Part shown: piece by piece, positions 56,536 to 64,000 of the stretch
Position numbering within the stretch: the first letter of the stretch is position 1
Layout: every line of letters begins with the position of its first letter
Assembly: GCF_900103345.1 (NCBI RefSeq)
Contig: NZ_LT629702.1
Span: 2,108,001-2,172,000, forward strand
DNA length: 64,000 nt
Reading direction: 5' to 3'
Source: Pseudomonas azotoformans
Lineage (GTDB): Bacteria > Pseudomonadota > Gammaproteobacteria > Pseudomonadales > Pseudomonadaceae
Notes under the pieces: model-generated
Databases searched by the model: none
What the model was told of the DNA's origin: nothing
The model's input: only the letters and a program-made list of their open reading frames with translations
Translations under genes and position numbers: made by a program

Positions 56536-57297
56536 TTACTTGATAACGGACGCAGCGTCTTCGATGACCTTCGCCACAGCCTCGGGCTGGGAGATGTACA
56601 CCGAGTGGCTGGCCTTGATTTCGCTGACCTTGGAACCGGCACGCTTGTACATCCAGCGCTGCAGGTCGGGGCTCAGGGCGCGGTCTTCGGTGGAGACCAC
56701 CGCGTAGGTCGGCTTTTTGTGCCAGGCCGCGGCCCACACGGTGCCGCCGAACAAGGCGGTGGTCGCGGGGACCTGGGAGGCGGCCATGAAATCGGTGCGG
56801 TTGGTGGTCAGGTCGGCGGCGAAGTCAGCGTTGAACTTGGCGCGGTCGAAGAACAGATGACCGTCGCGGCTCTGCTTGATGTCATCGCTGGGCGCCGGCA
56901 TGGAGCCGATCAACTGGGCCATGTTCTCGCCCACTTCCGGTTGCAGCGCCGACACGTAGACCAGCGACTTGACCTTGTCGCGGTCACCGGCAATCGAGAT
57001 CACCGCGCCAGCGGAACTGTGACCCACCAGCACCACCGGGCCGACTTGCTGCTCCAGCACTTCGCGCGCCTCGGCCACATCGGCGGCCAGGTTCTCGTGA
57101 CCCTGGTGCACCACCGTGACCTTGTAGCCCTTGTGAATCAGGATGTCGTGCACCACACGCCAGCCGGAGCCGTCGACAAACGAACCGGGCACGATCACCA
57201 CGCTTTTACCAGTGCCGGGCTGCGGGGCATCGGCGGCCTGGGCCAGCATCGGAACAGTCAAGGCCATGGCAATGGCCAGGGTAGAAAGCATACGCAT
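56536..57297 (-). CDS. Exported alpha/beta hydrolase
   Basis: A 253-residue periplasmic hydrolase with a signal peptide (1-21, MLAQA). The nucleophile elbow is VGHSSAGAV with Ser94. The oxyanion region is IVPGSFVDGSGW, and the catalytic His is near the end in IKASHSVYISQPEAV. It resembles salicylate/aryl-ester type EstC and acetone-cyanhydrin-lyase-like hydrolases. It lies between doxX and bufA2 with 18- and 27-bp gaps, so it belongs to the same transcript. It is not a standard member of the buf pathway; a role in the periplasm alongside the peptides is only inferred. Confidence 0.87.
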   Translation of the reverse strand: MRMLSTLAIAMALTVPMLAQAADAPQPGTGKSVVIVPGSFVDGSGWRVVHDILIHKGYKVTVVHQGHENLAADVAEAREVLEQQVGPVVLVGHSSAGAVISIAGDRDKVKSLVYVSALQPEVGENMAQLIGSMPAPSDDIKQSRDGHLFFDRAKFNADFAADLTTNRTDFMAASQVPATTALFGGTVWAAAWHKKPTYAVVSTEDRALSPDLQRWMYKRAGSKVSEIKASHSVYISQPEAVAKVIEDAASVIK

Positions 57298-57315
57298 TGG
57301 AAATCTCCATCAAAG

Positions 57316-57723
57316 TTAAGAACGTTTGCCCAGGATCAGGCGGTCCAGCGACCAGGCCCCACCGCCGTAAGCCAGCAGCGGCAACAACAGGCCTGCCCAG
57401 GTCAGGTGCACAGGCCAGGCGTCGGGGTATACAAACACCTCGATCACCAGGGTCATGCCCAACAGCGCGGCGGCGGCCGGACGGGTCAGCAGGCCCAGCA
57501 CCAGCAACAGCGGGAACAGGTGCTCGGCGTAGGTCGCCAGGTGCGCCGCCCACTCCGGCGGGATCAGCGGCAAGGCGTACTCCGAGCGGAACAGCGTGTA
57601 GGTCGACGGCTTGAGTTCAAGAAACCCGGTGACCTTGGTGCGCCCCGACAGGAAGAACACCGCCGCGATCCCCACCCGGGCCACCAGCAACAACAGGGCT
57701 TCGGGCAGCAGGCGCTGGATCAC
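57316..57723 (-). CDS. DoxX-family membrane protein (BufD-like)
   Basis: A 135-residue DoxX protein with four transmembrane helices (about 8-28, 55-75, 78-95, 105-122) and the motif [12 protein letters not shown] after helix 1. The start is a GTG that overlaps the upstream precursor stop (GTGA), so translation is coupled to bufA1. DoxX proteins accompany DUF2282/DUF692/DUF2063 genes in many proteobacteria and are called BufD there. Function unproven. Confidence 0.85.
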   Translation of the reverse strand: MIQRLLPEALLLLVARVGIAAVFFLSGRTKVTGFLELKPSTYTLFRSEYALPLIPPEWAAHLATYAEHLFPLLLVLGLLTRPAAAALLGMTLVIEVFVYPDAWPVHLTWAGLLLPLLAYGGGAWSLDRLILGKRS

Positions 57724-57992
57724 GGTTGCTCCGTGAGGCTGCCGAAGCCTTTCGGGGTCTTGATCTGGGTGCAGGTGCCCTTGTCCACCAGTACCCAGGC
57801 ATTGCCCTGGTAGTCGGTGGTGGCGGTGCCGGCACACGAGGTGCCTTTGCCGGCGGCGCAGTCGTTGGCACCGGCGAGGGACACGCCGAAGCATTTTTCC
57901 TGGGGCTTGGGCTCGTCGGCGTGGGCCACGGCCGCGAAGGCGCTGAGGGACAGCGCAAGGGTTGCCGCGAGGGCTGCGTAAGGACGCTTCAT
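57720..57992 (-). CDS. bufA1: BufA1-like (DUF2282) exported precursor peptide
   Basis: A 90-residue small protein with a Sec signal peptide (1-25, ending AVAHA). The mature part matches DUF2282: [22 protein letters not shown], then [15 protein letters not shown], with four cysteines at 34, 45, 53 and 74. DUF2282 proteins are the bufferin-1 type RiPP precursors, reported to bind copper after cysteine modification to thiooxazoles. It is the first gene of the operon, with AGGAG nine bases before the ATG. Confidence 0.86.
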   Translation of the reverse strand: MKRPYAALAATLALSLSAFAAVAHADEPKPQEKCFGVSLAGANDCAAGKGTSCAGTATTDYQGNAWVLVDKGTCTQIKTPKGFGSLTEQP

Positions 57993-58567
57993 AGGGTGAG
58001 TCTCCTGGCTTGACTGAGTGTGACCAGGGCGCCTTGGGGGTCGATGACCGCCTGCGCCAGCTGGTGAGCAGAGTTAAAGCCAGGCGTGTATCCGCTCTGT
58101 GTCGCGAACGCGATAGAACGTCATGCAGGTGTATCAGGATGGTGCAGGGATACAGTTCGATACACAGTCAATAAAACAGTGCCAAAACCCCGGCGCTTTA
58201 TTCGGCATCCCGAACGAAACAATTTGAAATATTCGCCTTTCCGAACGAAGGCCCTCCCGTGTCGCCCACGACCGCAAAAATCACCATGAATTTCATACGG
58301 TTGATGTCATGTTTGTTACATGCCAACTGGCATACATTCTGCTTTATCAGTATTTCTGGTAATAAAATGTTTCAGCTCTGAGACAGTCTCATCCCCTGAA
58401 ACAGGCTCTGTGACGTACCCATAAAAACGACCATGCCCCAAAGGAGGGCAGCCTTTAACACTGTTGATCGACATCATTTTCCAAGACTGCTGCTGCACAT
58501 CTGTACCCCAAAAAGGGCGAATGGCCTGATCGCCAATAACAAGCCCGACTATAAAAAGGATGATTTG
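57993..58567. promoter_or_regulatory. Divergent promoter region, Buf-like operon and regulator
   Basis: About 575 bp, clearly more AT-rich than the flanks, with no well supported gene. It must contain promoters for bufA1 (minus) and the ATPase regulator (plus). A 53-codon reading frame on the minus strand ends at 58316 (start MMSINSV, C-terminus KAECMPVGM) with only a weak GGA site; I do not annotate it. No clear ECF -35 (GGAAC) or copper box was found by eye. Confidence 0.45.
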
Positions 58568-61384
58568 ATGAGCTCGAGCAAGCACCACGCCGTGTCCTTC
58601 CTGGACGCAGACCACCCCGCGCCGGCCACCCCTGACAGCACCCTGGGCTTTGGCCCCTTTCTATTACTGGCCAAGCAACATGTGTTGTTGCGCAACGGCG
58701 AGCCGGTCACCCTGGGCAGCCGCGCGCTCTACCTGTTGATCGCCCTGGTGACCCGTGCGGGGGAATTGCTGGAGAAGTCCGAACTGATCGCCTTCGCCTG
58801 GCCCAAGGTGGTGGTGGAAGAATGCAACCTGCGAGCACAGATCGTCGCGCTGCGCCGTGCCCTGGGTGACGATGGCAACTTCAGCTATATCGTTACCGTG
58901 CCGGGCCGCGGCTATCGCTTTGTCGCCCCGGTCACCGTACAGGCAGCCGCTGAAGAGCACCTGCCCGTGCCCTATGTGCGAATGGATGAGTCCAACCTGC
59001 CGACGCCGACGGCTGAGGTGATCGGCCGCGACGCCTTGATCGCCAACCTCGCCGACCAGGTCATGAGCCAGCGCTTCGTCACCCTCACCGGCCCCGGCGG
59101 TATCGGCAAGACCACCGTGGCCATGGCCGTGGCGCAGCGCCTGGCCGGTGAACTCAACCTGGGCACGTGCTTTGTCGACCTGGCCCCGGCCACCAGCGGC
59201 CAATGGGTGGCCGGCATGCTCGCCAGCGCATTGGGTATCCAGACCGTCAGCGCAGACCCGCTGCACTCTGTGGTCGCCAGCCTGGCCAACCGCCGCTTGC
59301 TGCTGGTGCTCGACAATTGTGAACACGTACTGCCGGCCATCGCCGATGCGGTGGAAACCCTGATGCGCGGCGCCCCGCAATGCTGTGTGCTGACCACCAG
59401 CCGCGAGCCGCTGCGTGCAGACGGCGAACGGGTGCACGACCTGGCGCCGCTGGAGGTGCCCGACGCACACGCCCCTCTCAGCGCCGAGCAAGCCCTGGCC
59501 TGGTCCGGTGTGCGTCTGTTTGTGGAGCGCGTCCGCGCGCTCGACCCGAGTTTTGTGTTCCACGACGCCGACGTCGCGGCCGTCAGTGCGATCTGCCGCA
59601 AACTCGACAGCAACGCGCTGGCGATCGAAATCGCCGCCGCTCGCGTACGCACCTTTGGCGTCCAGGACCTGGTGGGCCTGCTCGACGGCAGCTTCCGCCT
59701 GCAAATGACCGGCCGGCGTACCGCCCTCGCCCGGCACCGTTCCCTGAGCGCGACCCTGGACTGGACCTACGCCATGCTCAGTGACGACGAACAGGCCATG
59801 CTGCGCCAACTCGCGGTGTTCACTGGCTCCTTTACCCTGGAGGCCGTCAAGTCGATGACCGCCACCAGCCGCCTGGCCCCGCGCAATGCCCTGCCCTTGC
59901 TCGAAAGCCTGATGGACAAGTCGCTGCTGATCGCCAGCGATTCCACCCTGCCCAAGCGCTATCGCCTGTTGGAAACCACCCGCGCCTACGCTTTGGAAAA
60001 ACTCAACGAGCAAGGCGAAACCCACGCCACCAATCAGCGTCACGCGCGGTATGCCCTCGGTATGTTGCGCGAAGCCGGGCGAACCCTGGATGGCCTGTCG
60101 CCGGGCACCTGGCTGGCCCTCTACGCTGCGGAGATCAACACCCTTCGGGCCGCCCTCGACTGGGCCTACTCGCCCACCGGCGACCTGCCCCTGGGCATCG
60201 AGTTGACCTTGGGCGGCGTGCCGTTGTGGCTACGGGTGTCACTGGTCAGCGAGTGCCGCAGTTGGGTCGACAAAGGCCTGGCCAGCGACGCCCTCGTCCC
60301 GCTGCCCTTGCGCCAGCGCATGTTGTTGCAGACCGCCCTGGCCAGTGTGCTGATGCTCACCTATGGCACCGGCGGCCCGATGCGCGAAGCCTGGCGCCAG
60401 GTGTGCGAAGACGCCCGCGACCTCGGCGATGCCGAGCACAAGCTGCGCGCCCTGTGGGGCCTGTGGACCGACCGTTGCGGCTGCAACCAGTACACCGAAG
60501 CCCTGGAACTTGCCGAGCGCTACATCGCGCTGAACAGCAGCGGCAGCCAACAATTGCTCGGCAAGCGCATGCGCGCCGTGGCGCTGTTCCACATGGGAGA
60601 CCTGATGGGTGCACGGCAGAACATCGATGAAGCCCTGGGCTCGCCGTCGGCACCGCGCTCGCACATCATCGACCTGCACTTCGACCAACGCATCGCCGCC
60701 CGCTGCCTCAAGGCCAAGGTGCAGCTGCTTGAAGGCGACGTTGACCCGGCGCTGCGCCTGATCGGCAGTTGCGTCGACGAAGCCATCTCCCTCGAACACC
60801 CCGCGACCCTCTGGTACACCCTGTGCCTGGGCGCCATACCCCTGGCCCTGCTGGCGTCCAACCTGCCGAAAGTGCGCTATTACCTGGGCCTGTTGCAAGA
60901 CAGCACCACCGGCCAGGACCTGCATATCTGGCGGCAATTTCGCCTGTGTTTCGAAAGCATCCTGCTGATCCGCGAAGGCGCACCGCAAACCGGTGTGCCG
61001 CAGCTGGGCGAAGCCTTGCACCACCTGCAAGGCCAGGGTGACAGCCAGCTCTACAGCCTGCTGCGCTGTGAATACGCCCTGGGCCTGGCGCGCCTGGGCC
61101 TGGAAAAACTCGCCCTGGAAGTGCTGGAAGACACCCTGCAACTGGCCCTCGGCCGCCATGAACGCTGGTTCGTGCCGCAAATGCTGCGGATCAAGGCACA
61201 ACTGACCCTGCGCCAGGCGCACTATGGCTCGGTGGACAAGGCCACCGTGCTGCTGCGCCAGGCGTGGGTAGACGCGCAGTTGGCGGGCGCGCACTTCTGG
61301 CGGGCGCAGATTGCGACCGACCTGGCGCGCCTGCAGGAACCCAAGCTGCGCATCGCCTCCCTGCCGCGCTTCCAGCACCGATAG
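58568..61384 (+). CDS. Winged-helix transcriptional regulator with AAA/NB-ARC-like ATPase
   Basis: A 938-residue regulator. Residues about 28-120 are an OmpR-type winged helix (SRALYLLIALVTRAGELLEK, then VPGRGYRFVAPV). An STAND/NB-ARC-like ATPase follows: Walker A GPGGIGKTT at 175-183, Walker B RLLLVLDNCEHVL, and TTSREPLR as the sensor. The last 400 residues are helical TPR/MalT-like repeats. The architecture is that of ATP-switched, ligand-sensing activators. The start has AAGGA seven bases upstream. It is divergent from the Buf-like operon, its obvious candidate target. It could instead act elsewhere. Confidence 0.88.
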   Translation: MSSSKHHAVSFLDADHPAPATPDSTLGFGPFLLLAKQHVLLRNGEPVTLGSRALYLLIALVTRAGELLEKSELIAFAWPKVVVEECNLRAQIVALRRALGDDGNFSYIVTVPGRGYRFVAPVTVQAAAEEHLPVPYVRMDESNLPTPTAEVIGRDALIANLADQVMSQRFVTLTGPGGIGKTTVAMAVAQRLAGELNLGTCFVDLAPATSGQWVAGMLASALGIQTVSADPLHSVVASLANRRLLLVLDNCEHVLPAIADAVETLMRGAPQCCVLTTSREPLRADGERVHDLAPLEVPDAHAPLSAEQALAWSGVRLFVERVRALDPSFVFHDADVAAVSAICRKLDSNALAIEIAAARVRTFGVQDLVGLLDGSFRLQMTGRRTALARHRSLSATLDWTYAMLSDDEQAMLRQLAVFTGSFTLEAVKSMTATSRLAPRNALPLLESLMDKSLLIASDSTLPKRYRLLETTRAYALEKLNEQGETHATNQRHARYALGMLREAGRTLDGLSPGTWLALYAAEINTLRAALDWAYSPTGDLPLGIELTLGGVPLWLRVSLVSECRSWVDKGLASDALVPLPLRQRMLLQTALASVLMLTYGTGGPMREAWRQVCEDARDLGDAEHKLRALWGLWTDRCGCNQYTEALELAERYIALNSSGSQQLLGKRMRAVALFHMGDLMGARQNIDEALGSPSAPRSHIIDLHFDQRIAARCLKAKVQLLEGDVDPALRLIGSCVDEAISLEHPATLWYTLCLGAIPLALLASNLPKVRYYLGLLQDSTTGQDLHIWRQFRLCFESILLIREGAPQTGVPQLGEALHHLQGQGDSQLYSLLRCEYALGLARLGLEKLALEVLEDTLQLALGRHERWFVPQMLRIKAQLTLRQAHYGSVDKATVLLRQAWVDAQLAGAHFWRAQIATDLARLQEPKLRIASLPRFQHR

Positions 61385-61421
61385 CATGGTGAGCAGACTT
61401 CCTGTGGCGAGCGGGCTTCCT

Positions 61422-61553
61422 GTGGTGAGCGGGCTTGCCCCGCGCTGGGCTGCGAAGCGGCCCTAAACCAGGCGACCTGTTTCTGACTGGAGATATGCGG
61501 TGACTGGATTGGGGCCGCTTCGCAGCCCAGCGCGGGGCAAGCCCGCTCACCAC
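61422..61553. repeat. Long REP inverted repeat beside the RAYT gene
   Basis: Two exact 42-bp inverted arms (61422-61463 and 61512-61553), each starting or ending with the REP core GTGGTGAGCGGGCTTGCC, with a 48-bp spacer. Just left of it is a partial tandem copy (CTTCCTGTGGCGAGCGGGCT, 61399-61418). Just right is a CACAAC tandem array. The perfect arms suggest recent formation. Confidence 0.88.
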
Positions 61554-61574
61554 AACCACAACCACAACCACAAG
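61551..61574. repeat. CACAAC hexamer tandem repeat
   Basis: Three exact CACAAC units and a fourth CACAAG, next to the right arm of the REP inverted repeat and 17 bp before the RAYT stop codon. Confidence 0.85.
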
Positions 61575-61591
61575 CCACACCCAGAAACCCA

Positions 61592-62050
61592 TCAGAGCCA
61601 AACAGCATCCCACAGCGGGTAATCGCCTACCCGCTCAACCAACCCAGCCCGCAATGGGTTGGCGATGATGTAGCGGGCCATGTTGCGAATATCATCTTCC
61701 TCACGTACCGCCCTATCGTGATATCCGGGCGGCCAGACACGTTCTTTGCTTCGGCGACGACGATTGATGGTCAGTGTGCTGCGCGACTTGATACGCCGCA
61801 TTACATCGGCCAGGGTCTTTTGCTTCAGATCGAATAGCCAGTGGATATGGTCAGGCATGATGACCCAAGCCAGGGACTCGACCAGGCCCAATTCGTGGGC
61901 ATTCCGGAATTCGGCAACCAACAGGCGCCCAAGGAACAAATCAGTGAATAGACGTTGGCGGTTGTGAACGACGATGGTGATGAGGTAGCTACGGCCGTGT
62001 TCCGAATAACGCCCGTGGCGCAGGCGATGGGATTGAGGTGCTGGGCGCAT
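61592..62050 (-). CDS. REP-associated tyrosine transposase (RAYT)
   Basis: A 152-residue Y1 HUH transposase of the IS200/IS605 superfamily. The metal-binding motif is HIH (His68, His70) in VIMPDHIHWLF, and the catalytic Tyr127 is in MARYIIANPLRAG, with the usual ending VGDYPLWDAVW. I chose the ATG at 62050, eight bases after AGGAG; longer starts are possible up to 62083. RAYTs are single-copy enzymes thought to spread REP/BIME sequences. A REP inverted repeat lies directly downstream, as expected for the family. Confidence 0.93.
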   Translation of the reverse strand: MRPAPQSHRLRHGRYSEHGRSYLITIVVHNRQRLFTDLFLGRLLVAEFRNAHELGLVESLAWVIMPDHIHWLFDLKQKTLADVMRRIKSRSTLTINRRRRSKERVWPPGYHDRAVREEDDIRNMARYIIANPLRAGLVERVGDYPLWDAVWL

Positions 62051-62176
62051 ATCCATTACTCCTGGAGAAGTCCTTAAGAGCATTAACGCTAGCGACTGAT
62101 GTAAGGTGAGCCAGTGTTACTTGGTGACTGGATGTATCCCAATGTCCTTGAACAGCCTCCCTCTGGTAGCTGAGGG

Positions 62177-63223
62177 TCAGATAAGGCGAGCGGCCACCAA
62201 CCAGTCCGCCACGGCCTGGAACGACGCATCCGGCACCGGGTCACCGGGGACGGTCCTGCGCGCGATCTCAGCGGCCAGGCCCCTGTCCGGCGCATGGGGA
62301 ATTCCCAGGTCATACGCCTCCTGCAGCATCAACAACGCCTCCTGCGGCGAAGCCCGGCACACGATCACCGGCACCGGGGTTTCCCCGCGCACATAGCGCA
62401 CGCCAATCACCCAGCCGTCGGTGGTGCCGATCATCAAGGACGCACGGCCCAAACCCAGCTTGGTCGCCAGGGCCTGCATCTCATTGCGCTGGCGGCGGCG
62501 TTCGCTTTTGATCAGCGGGTCGCCGTCGATGTCCTTGCGTTCGCGCTTGGTTTCACTGCGGGTCATCTTCATGTCGCGGCCGAACAGCCAGCGCTGCATC
62601 ATCACGTCCACCCCACCCACCAGGATGAACGCACACAGCACGGTGAACACCAGCGGCTTGAGCACCAGGAAGAATGTCGATTCCATGCACTCGGCGCCAC
62701 AGCGCGACGACTCCATCAGCGCCTGCAACGCATGCTTGCCGACAAGGTAGAACGCGATTGCCAGCACCTGTACCTTGATCAGGCCCTTGATGAACTCCAC
62801 CAGGTTGCGCAGGGCAAAGATCTTCTTCATGCCCTCTGCCGGGTTGATGCGTTTGAACTCGGGTTTGATCGGGTCGGTCGAGAACACAAACCCGCGCATG
62901 GTGATGATATTGGTCAGGATCACCACCCCAGTGGTCACCGCCATCACCGGCAGGGTAATGCCGATCACCAGTTGTTCGGCGTGGTCGAGCACCCTGGGCC
63001 ATACGGTGGCGAACGGTTCGATATAGATTTGCGCGGTGAGGTCGATCAACGCGGTGACCTGGGCCTTGGCCCGTGGCGCCAGAATGGAAATGCACAGCGT
63101 ACAGAACAGGATGACCATGCCCGACACCAGGTCCTGGCTTTTGGCAACCTGGCCCTTTTTGCGTGCGTCCTGGAGCTTCTTGTCCGTGGCCGGCTGGGAT
63201 TTTTCTTCGCTGGTATCGGCCAT
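62177..63223 (-). CDS. sctU: Type III secretion export switch protein SctU (RscU/HrcU)
   Basis: A 348-residue FlhB/YscU-family protein. There are four N-terminal transmembrane helices (about 30-50, 83-105, 145-165, 185-208) and a cytosolic C-terminal domain starting with KMTRSETKRERKDIDGDPLI. The conserved autocleavage motif NPTH is missing: the aligned positions 267-270 read TTDG within IGTTDGWVIGVRY. The start is 3 bp after the sctT stop, so it is the last gene seen of a T3SS operon that continues beyond the right edge. The N-terminal signature PATDKKLQDARKKGQVAKSQ is normal. Confidence 0.92.
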   Translation of the reverse strand: MADTSEEKSQPATDKKLQDARKKGQVAKSQDLVSGMVILFCTLCISILAPRAKAQVTALIDLTAQIYIEPFATVWPRVLDHAEQLVIGITLPVMAVTTGVVILTNIITMRGFVFSTDPIKPEFKRINPAEGMKKIFALRNLVEFIKGLIKVQVLAIAFYLVGKHALQALMESSRCGAECMESTFFLVLKPLVFTVLCAFILVGGVDVMMQRWLFGRDMKMTRSETKRERKDIDGDPLIKSERRRQRNEMQALATKLGLGRASLMIGTTDGWVIGVRYVRGETPVPVIVCRASPQEALLMLQEAYDLGIPHAPDRGLAAEIARRTVPGDPVPDASFQAVADWLVAARLI

Positions 63224-63226
63224 GGG

Positions 63227-64000
63227 CTACTCCATGCCGGCCAGGGTCTTGAGCAGTTCGACGGTGCCGCGGAACTCCGCCAGTTGGTCGAGCATCAGCG
63301 GGATCAGGAAGCCGATGTAGATCACCATCAGGATCGTGAAAAACAGGTTTTTCACCGGCAGCGACAGGTCAAAAATATGCAGGTTCGGCGCCATGCGCGA
63401 CAGGTAGGCAAGCATCAGGTCGGTCACCAGCAGTGCGATCAACAGCGGCGAGACCATCAGCACGCCAACGCGCATGATCTGGTCGAGGATCGACAACACC
63501 GCCAGCAGCGCCGAGCTGGCAAACACTGGCGTGAACGAGGTGACCGGCCACAGCTGGTAGCTGTGGTAATAGCCGTCGACCATCAGGATGAACCCGCCGG
63601 ACATGAAGAACAGCGTGATCAGCATCACCGTGAGCAGGGTCGCCATCACGCTGGACTCCCCGGACGACAGCGGGTCCACCAATTGCGCCATGGTCGAGCC
63701 GCGTTGCAGGTCGATCAACTCCCCCGCCACCTCGGCGGCCCAGAACGGAATGCCGAACAGCAGGCCGATGAGGATGCCGATCAGGAATTCCTTGATCAGC
63801 AACCCGGCGATAAACACGCTGCCGTGCTCCGGCATCGAGGTCAGCGCTTCAAACACCGGGAAAAACATCGGGATGGAAATCGCCACGGCCACACAGCCGC
63901 GAATCATGCCGGTGAGGCCCAGGCGGTTGAACGCCGGGGTGATCACCACCACCCCCATGGCGCGGCAGGCGGCCAGCGACGCGGAGCTGATCACCGGGTA
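63227..64000 (-). CDS. sctT: Type III secretion export protein SctT (RscT/HrcT), partial
   Basis: An inner-membrane export-gate component of the FliR/YscT family. At least 255 residues are visible and the gene probably runs past the window edge, so the true N-terminus is not certain. Conserved features: FWAAEVAGELIDLQRGSTMA and a long run of hydrophobic helices ending LLKTLAGME. It directly precedes sctU, the standard sctR-S-T-U order. The sctR and sctS genes should lie just outside. Confidence 0.92.
   Translation of the reverse strand, partial: YPVISSASLAACRAMGVVVITPAFNRLGLTGMIRGCVAVAISIPMFFPVFEALTSMPEHGSVFIAGLLIKEFLIGILIGLLFGIPFWAAEVAGELIDLQRGSTMAQLVDPLSSGESSVMATLLTVMLITLFFMSGGFILMVDGYYHSYQLWPVTSFTPVFASSALLAVLSILDQIMRVGVLMVSPLLIALLVTDLMLAYLSRMAPNLHIFDLSLPVKNLFFTILMVIYIGFLIPLMLDQLAEFRGTVELLKTLAGME

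Noticed and set aside
58433..58567. N-terminal extension of the ATPase regulator
   Set aside because: The ATG at 58568 has AAGGA seven bases upstream; the extra 45 codons lie in AT-rich intergenic sequence and match no domain.
61551..61574. CACAAC units as a CRISPR array
   Set aside because: The units are 6 bp and contiguous, with no spacers and no cas genes. It is a simple tandem repeat.

Overview
The window is chromosomal DNA of a Pseudomonas of the P. fluorescens group. The evidence is high GC with Pseudomonas-type proteins throughout, the REP-type inverted repeats typical of that group, and a gene order that follows the well-known Pseudomonas series tusE-cysG-serS-rarA-lolA-ftsK-aat-bpt-infA-clpA-clpS-cspD-icd-idh-mnmA-hflD-purB-aceA-nuoA to N. 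No rRNA, tRNA, CRISPR array or prophage is visible.

Layout. 1-10,000: housekeeping genes: tusE and a TrpD2/YbiB-like protein, a glutathionyl-hydroquinone reductase, and a minus-strand run of cysG, serS, crcB, rarA, lolA and ftsK. 10,500-15,600: an N-degron group (aat, bpt, clpA, clpS) with infA and cspD. 15,700-28,100: central metabolism and tRNA/rRNA-protein modification: two unrelated isocitrate dehydrogenases in divergent orientation, a Nudix hydrolase, mnmA, hflD, purB, a RoxA-type oxygenase, a GNAT protein, a lone secretin-like domain protein and isocitrate lyase. 28,750-43,700: a complete 13-gene nuo operon with fused nuoCD. After it the window becomes accessory.

Accessory part. A HigBA/RelE-type toxin-antitoxin pair (43.9-44.6 kb), an unassigned outer-membrane barrel and an arylamine N-acetyltransferase lead to a three-gene module matching the folate-independent methionine synthase MesD with its partner MesX (DUF1852) and a flavin reductase (46.9-49.6 kb). 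A perfect MetR-type box lies upstream. Next come a DUF3087 membrane protein, a MEKHLA protein, two MFS exporters and an exported beta-carbonic anhydrase.

From 58.0 back to 54.1 kb on the minus strand is the most interesting region. It is a compact operon of two exported, cysteine-rich small peptides (BufA1/DUF2282-like and BufA2-like), a DoxX protein, an exported alpha/beta hydrolase, a DUF692 multinuclear iron oxidase (BufB), its DUF2063 partner (BufC) and a shortened, catalytically dead hydrolase-like protein. It reads as a bufferin-type RiPP metallophore cluster of mixed composition. A 938-residue winged-helix/ATPase regulator is divergent from it. The right edge holds a REP-associated tyrosine transposase next to a 42-bp perfect REP inverted repeat, then the sctT-sctU end of a type III secretion cluster whose SctU lacks the NPTH self-cleavage motif.

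How the parts connect: icd, idh and aceA set the isocitrate branch point and the nuo complex oxidises the NADH made by the TCA cycle. Aat, Bpt, ClpS and ClpA form a complete recognition-to-unfolding route for N-degron substrates. MesX, MesD and the flavin reductase would make methionine without methyl-folate. The Buf genes would make and handle periplasmic metal-binding peptides.
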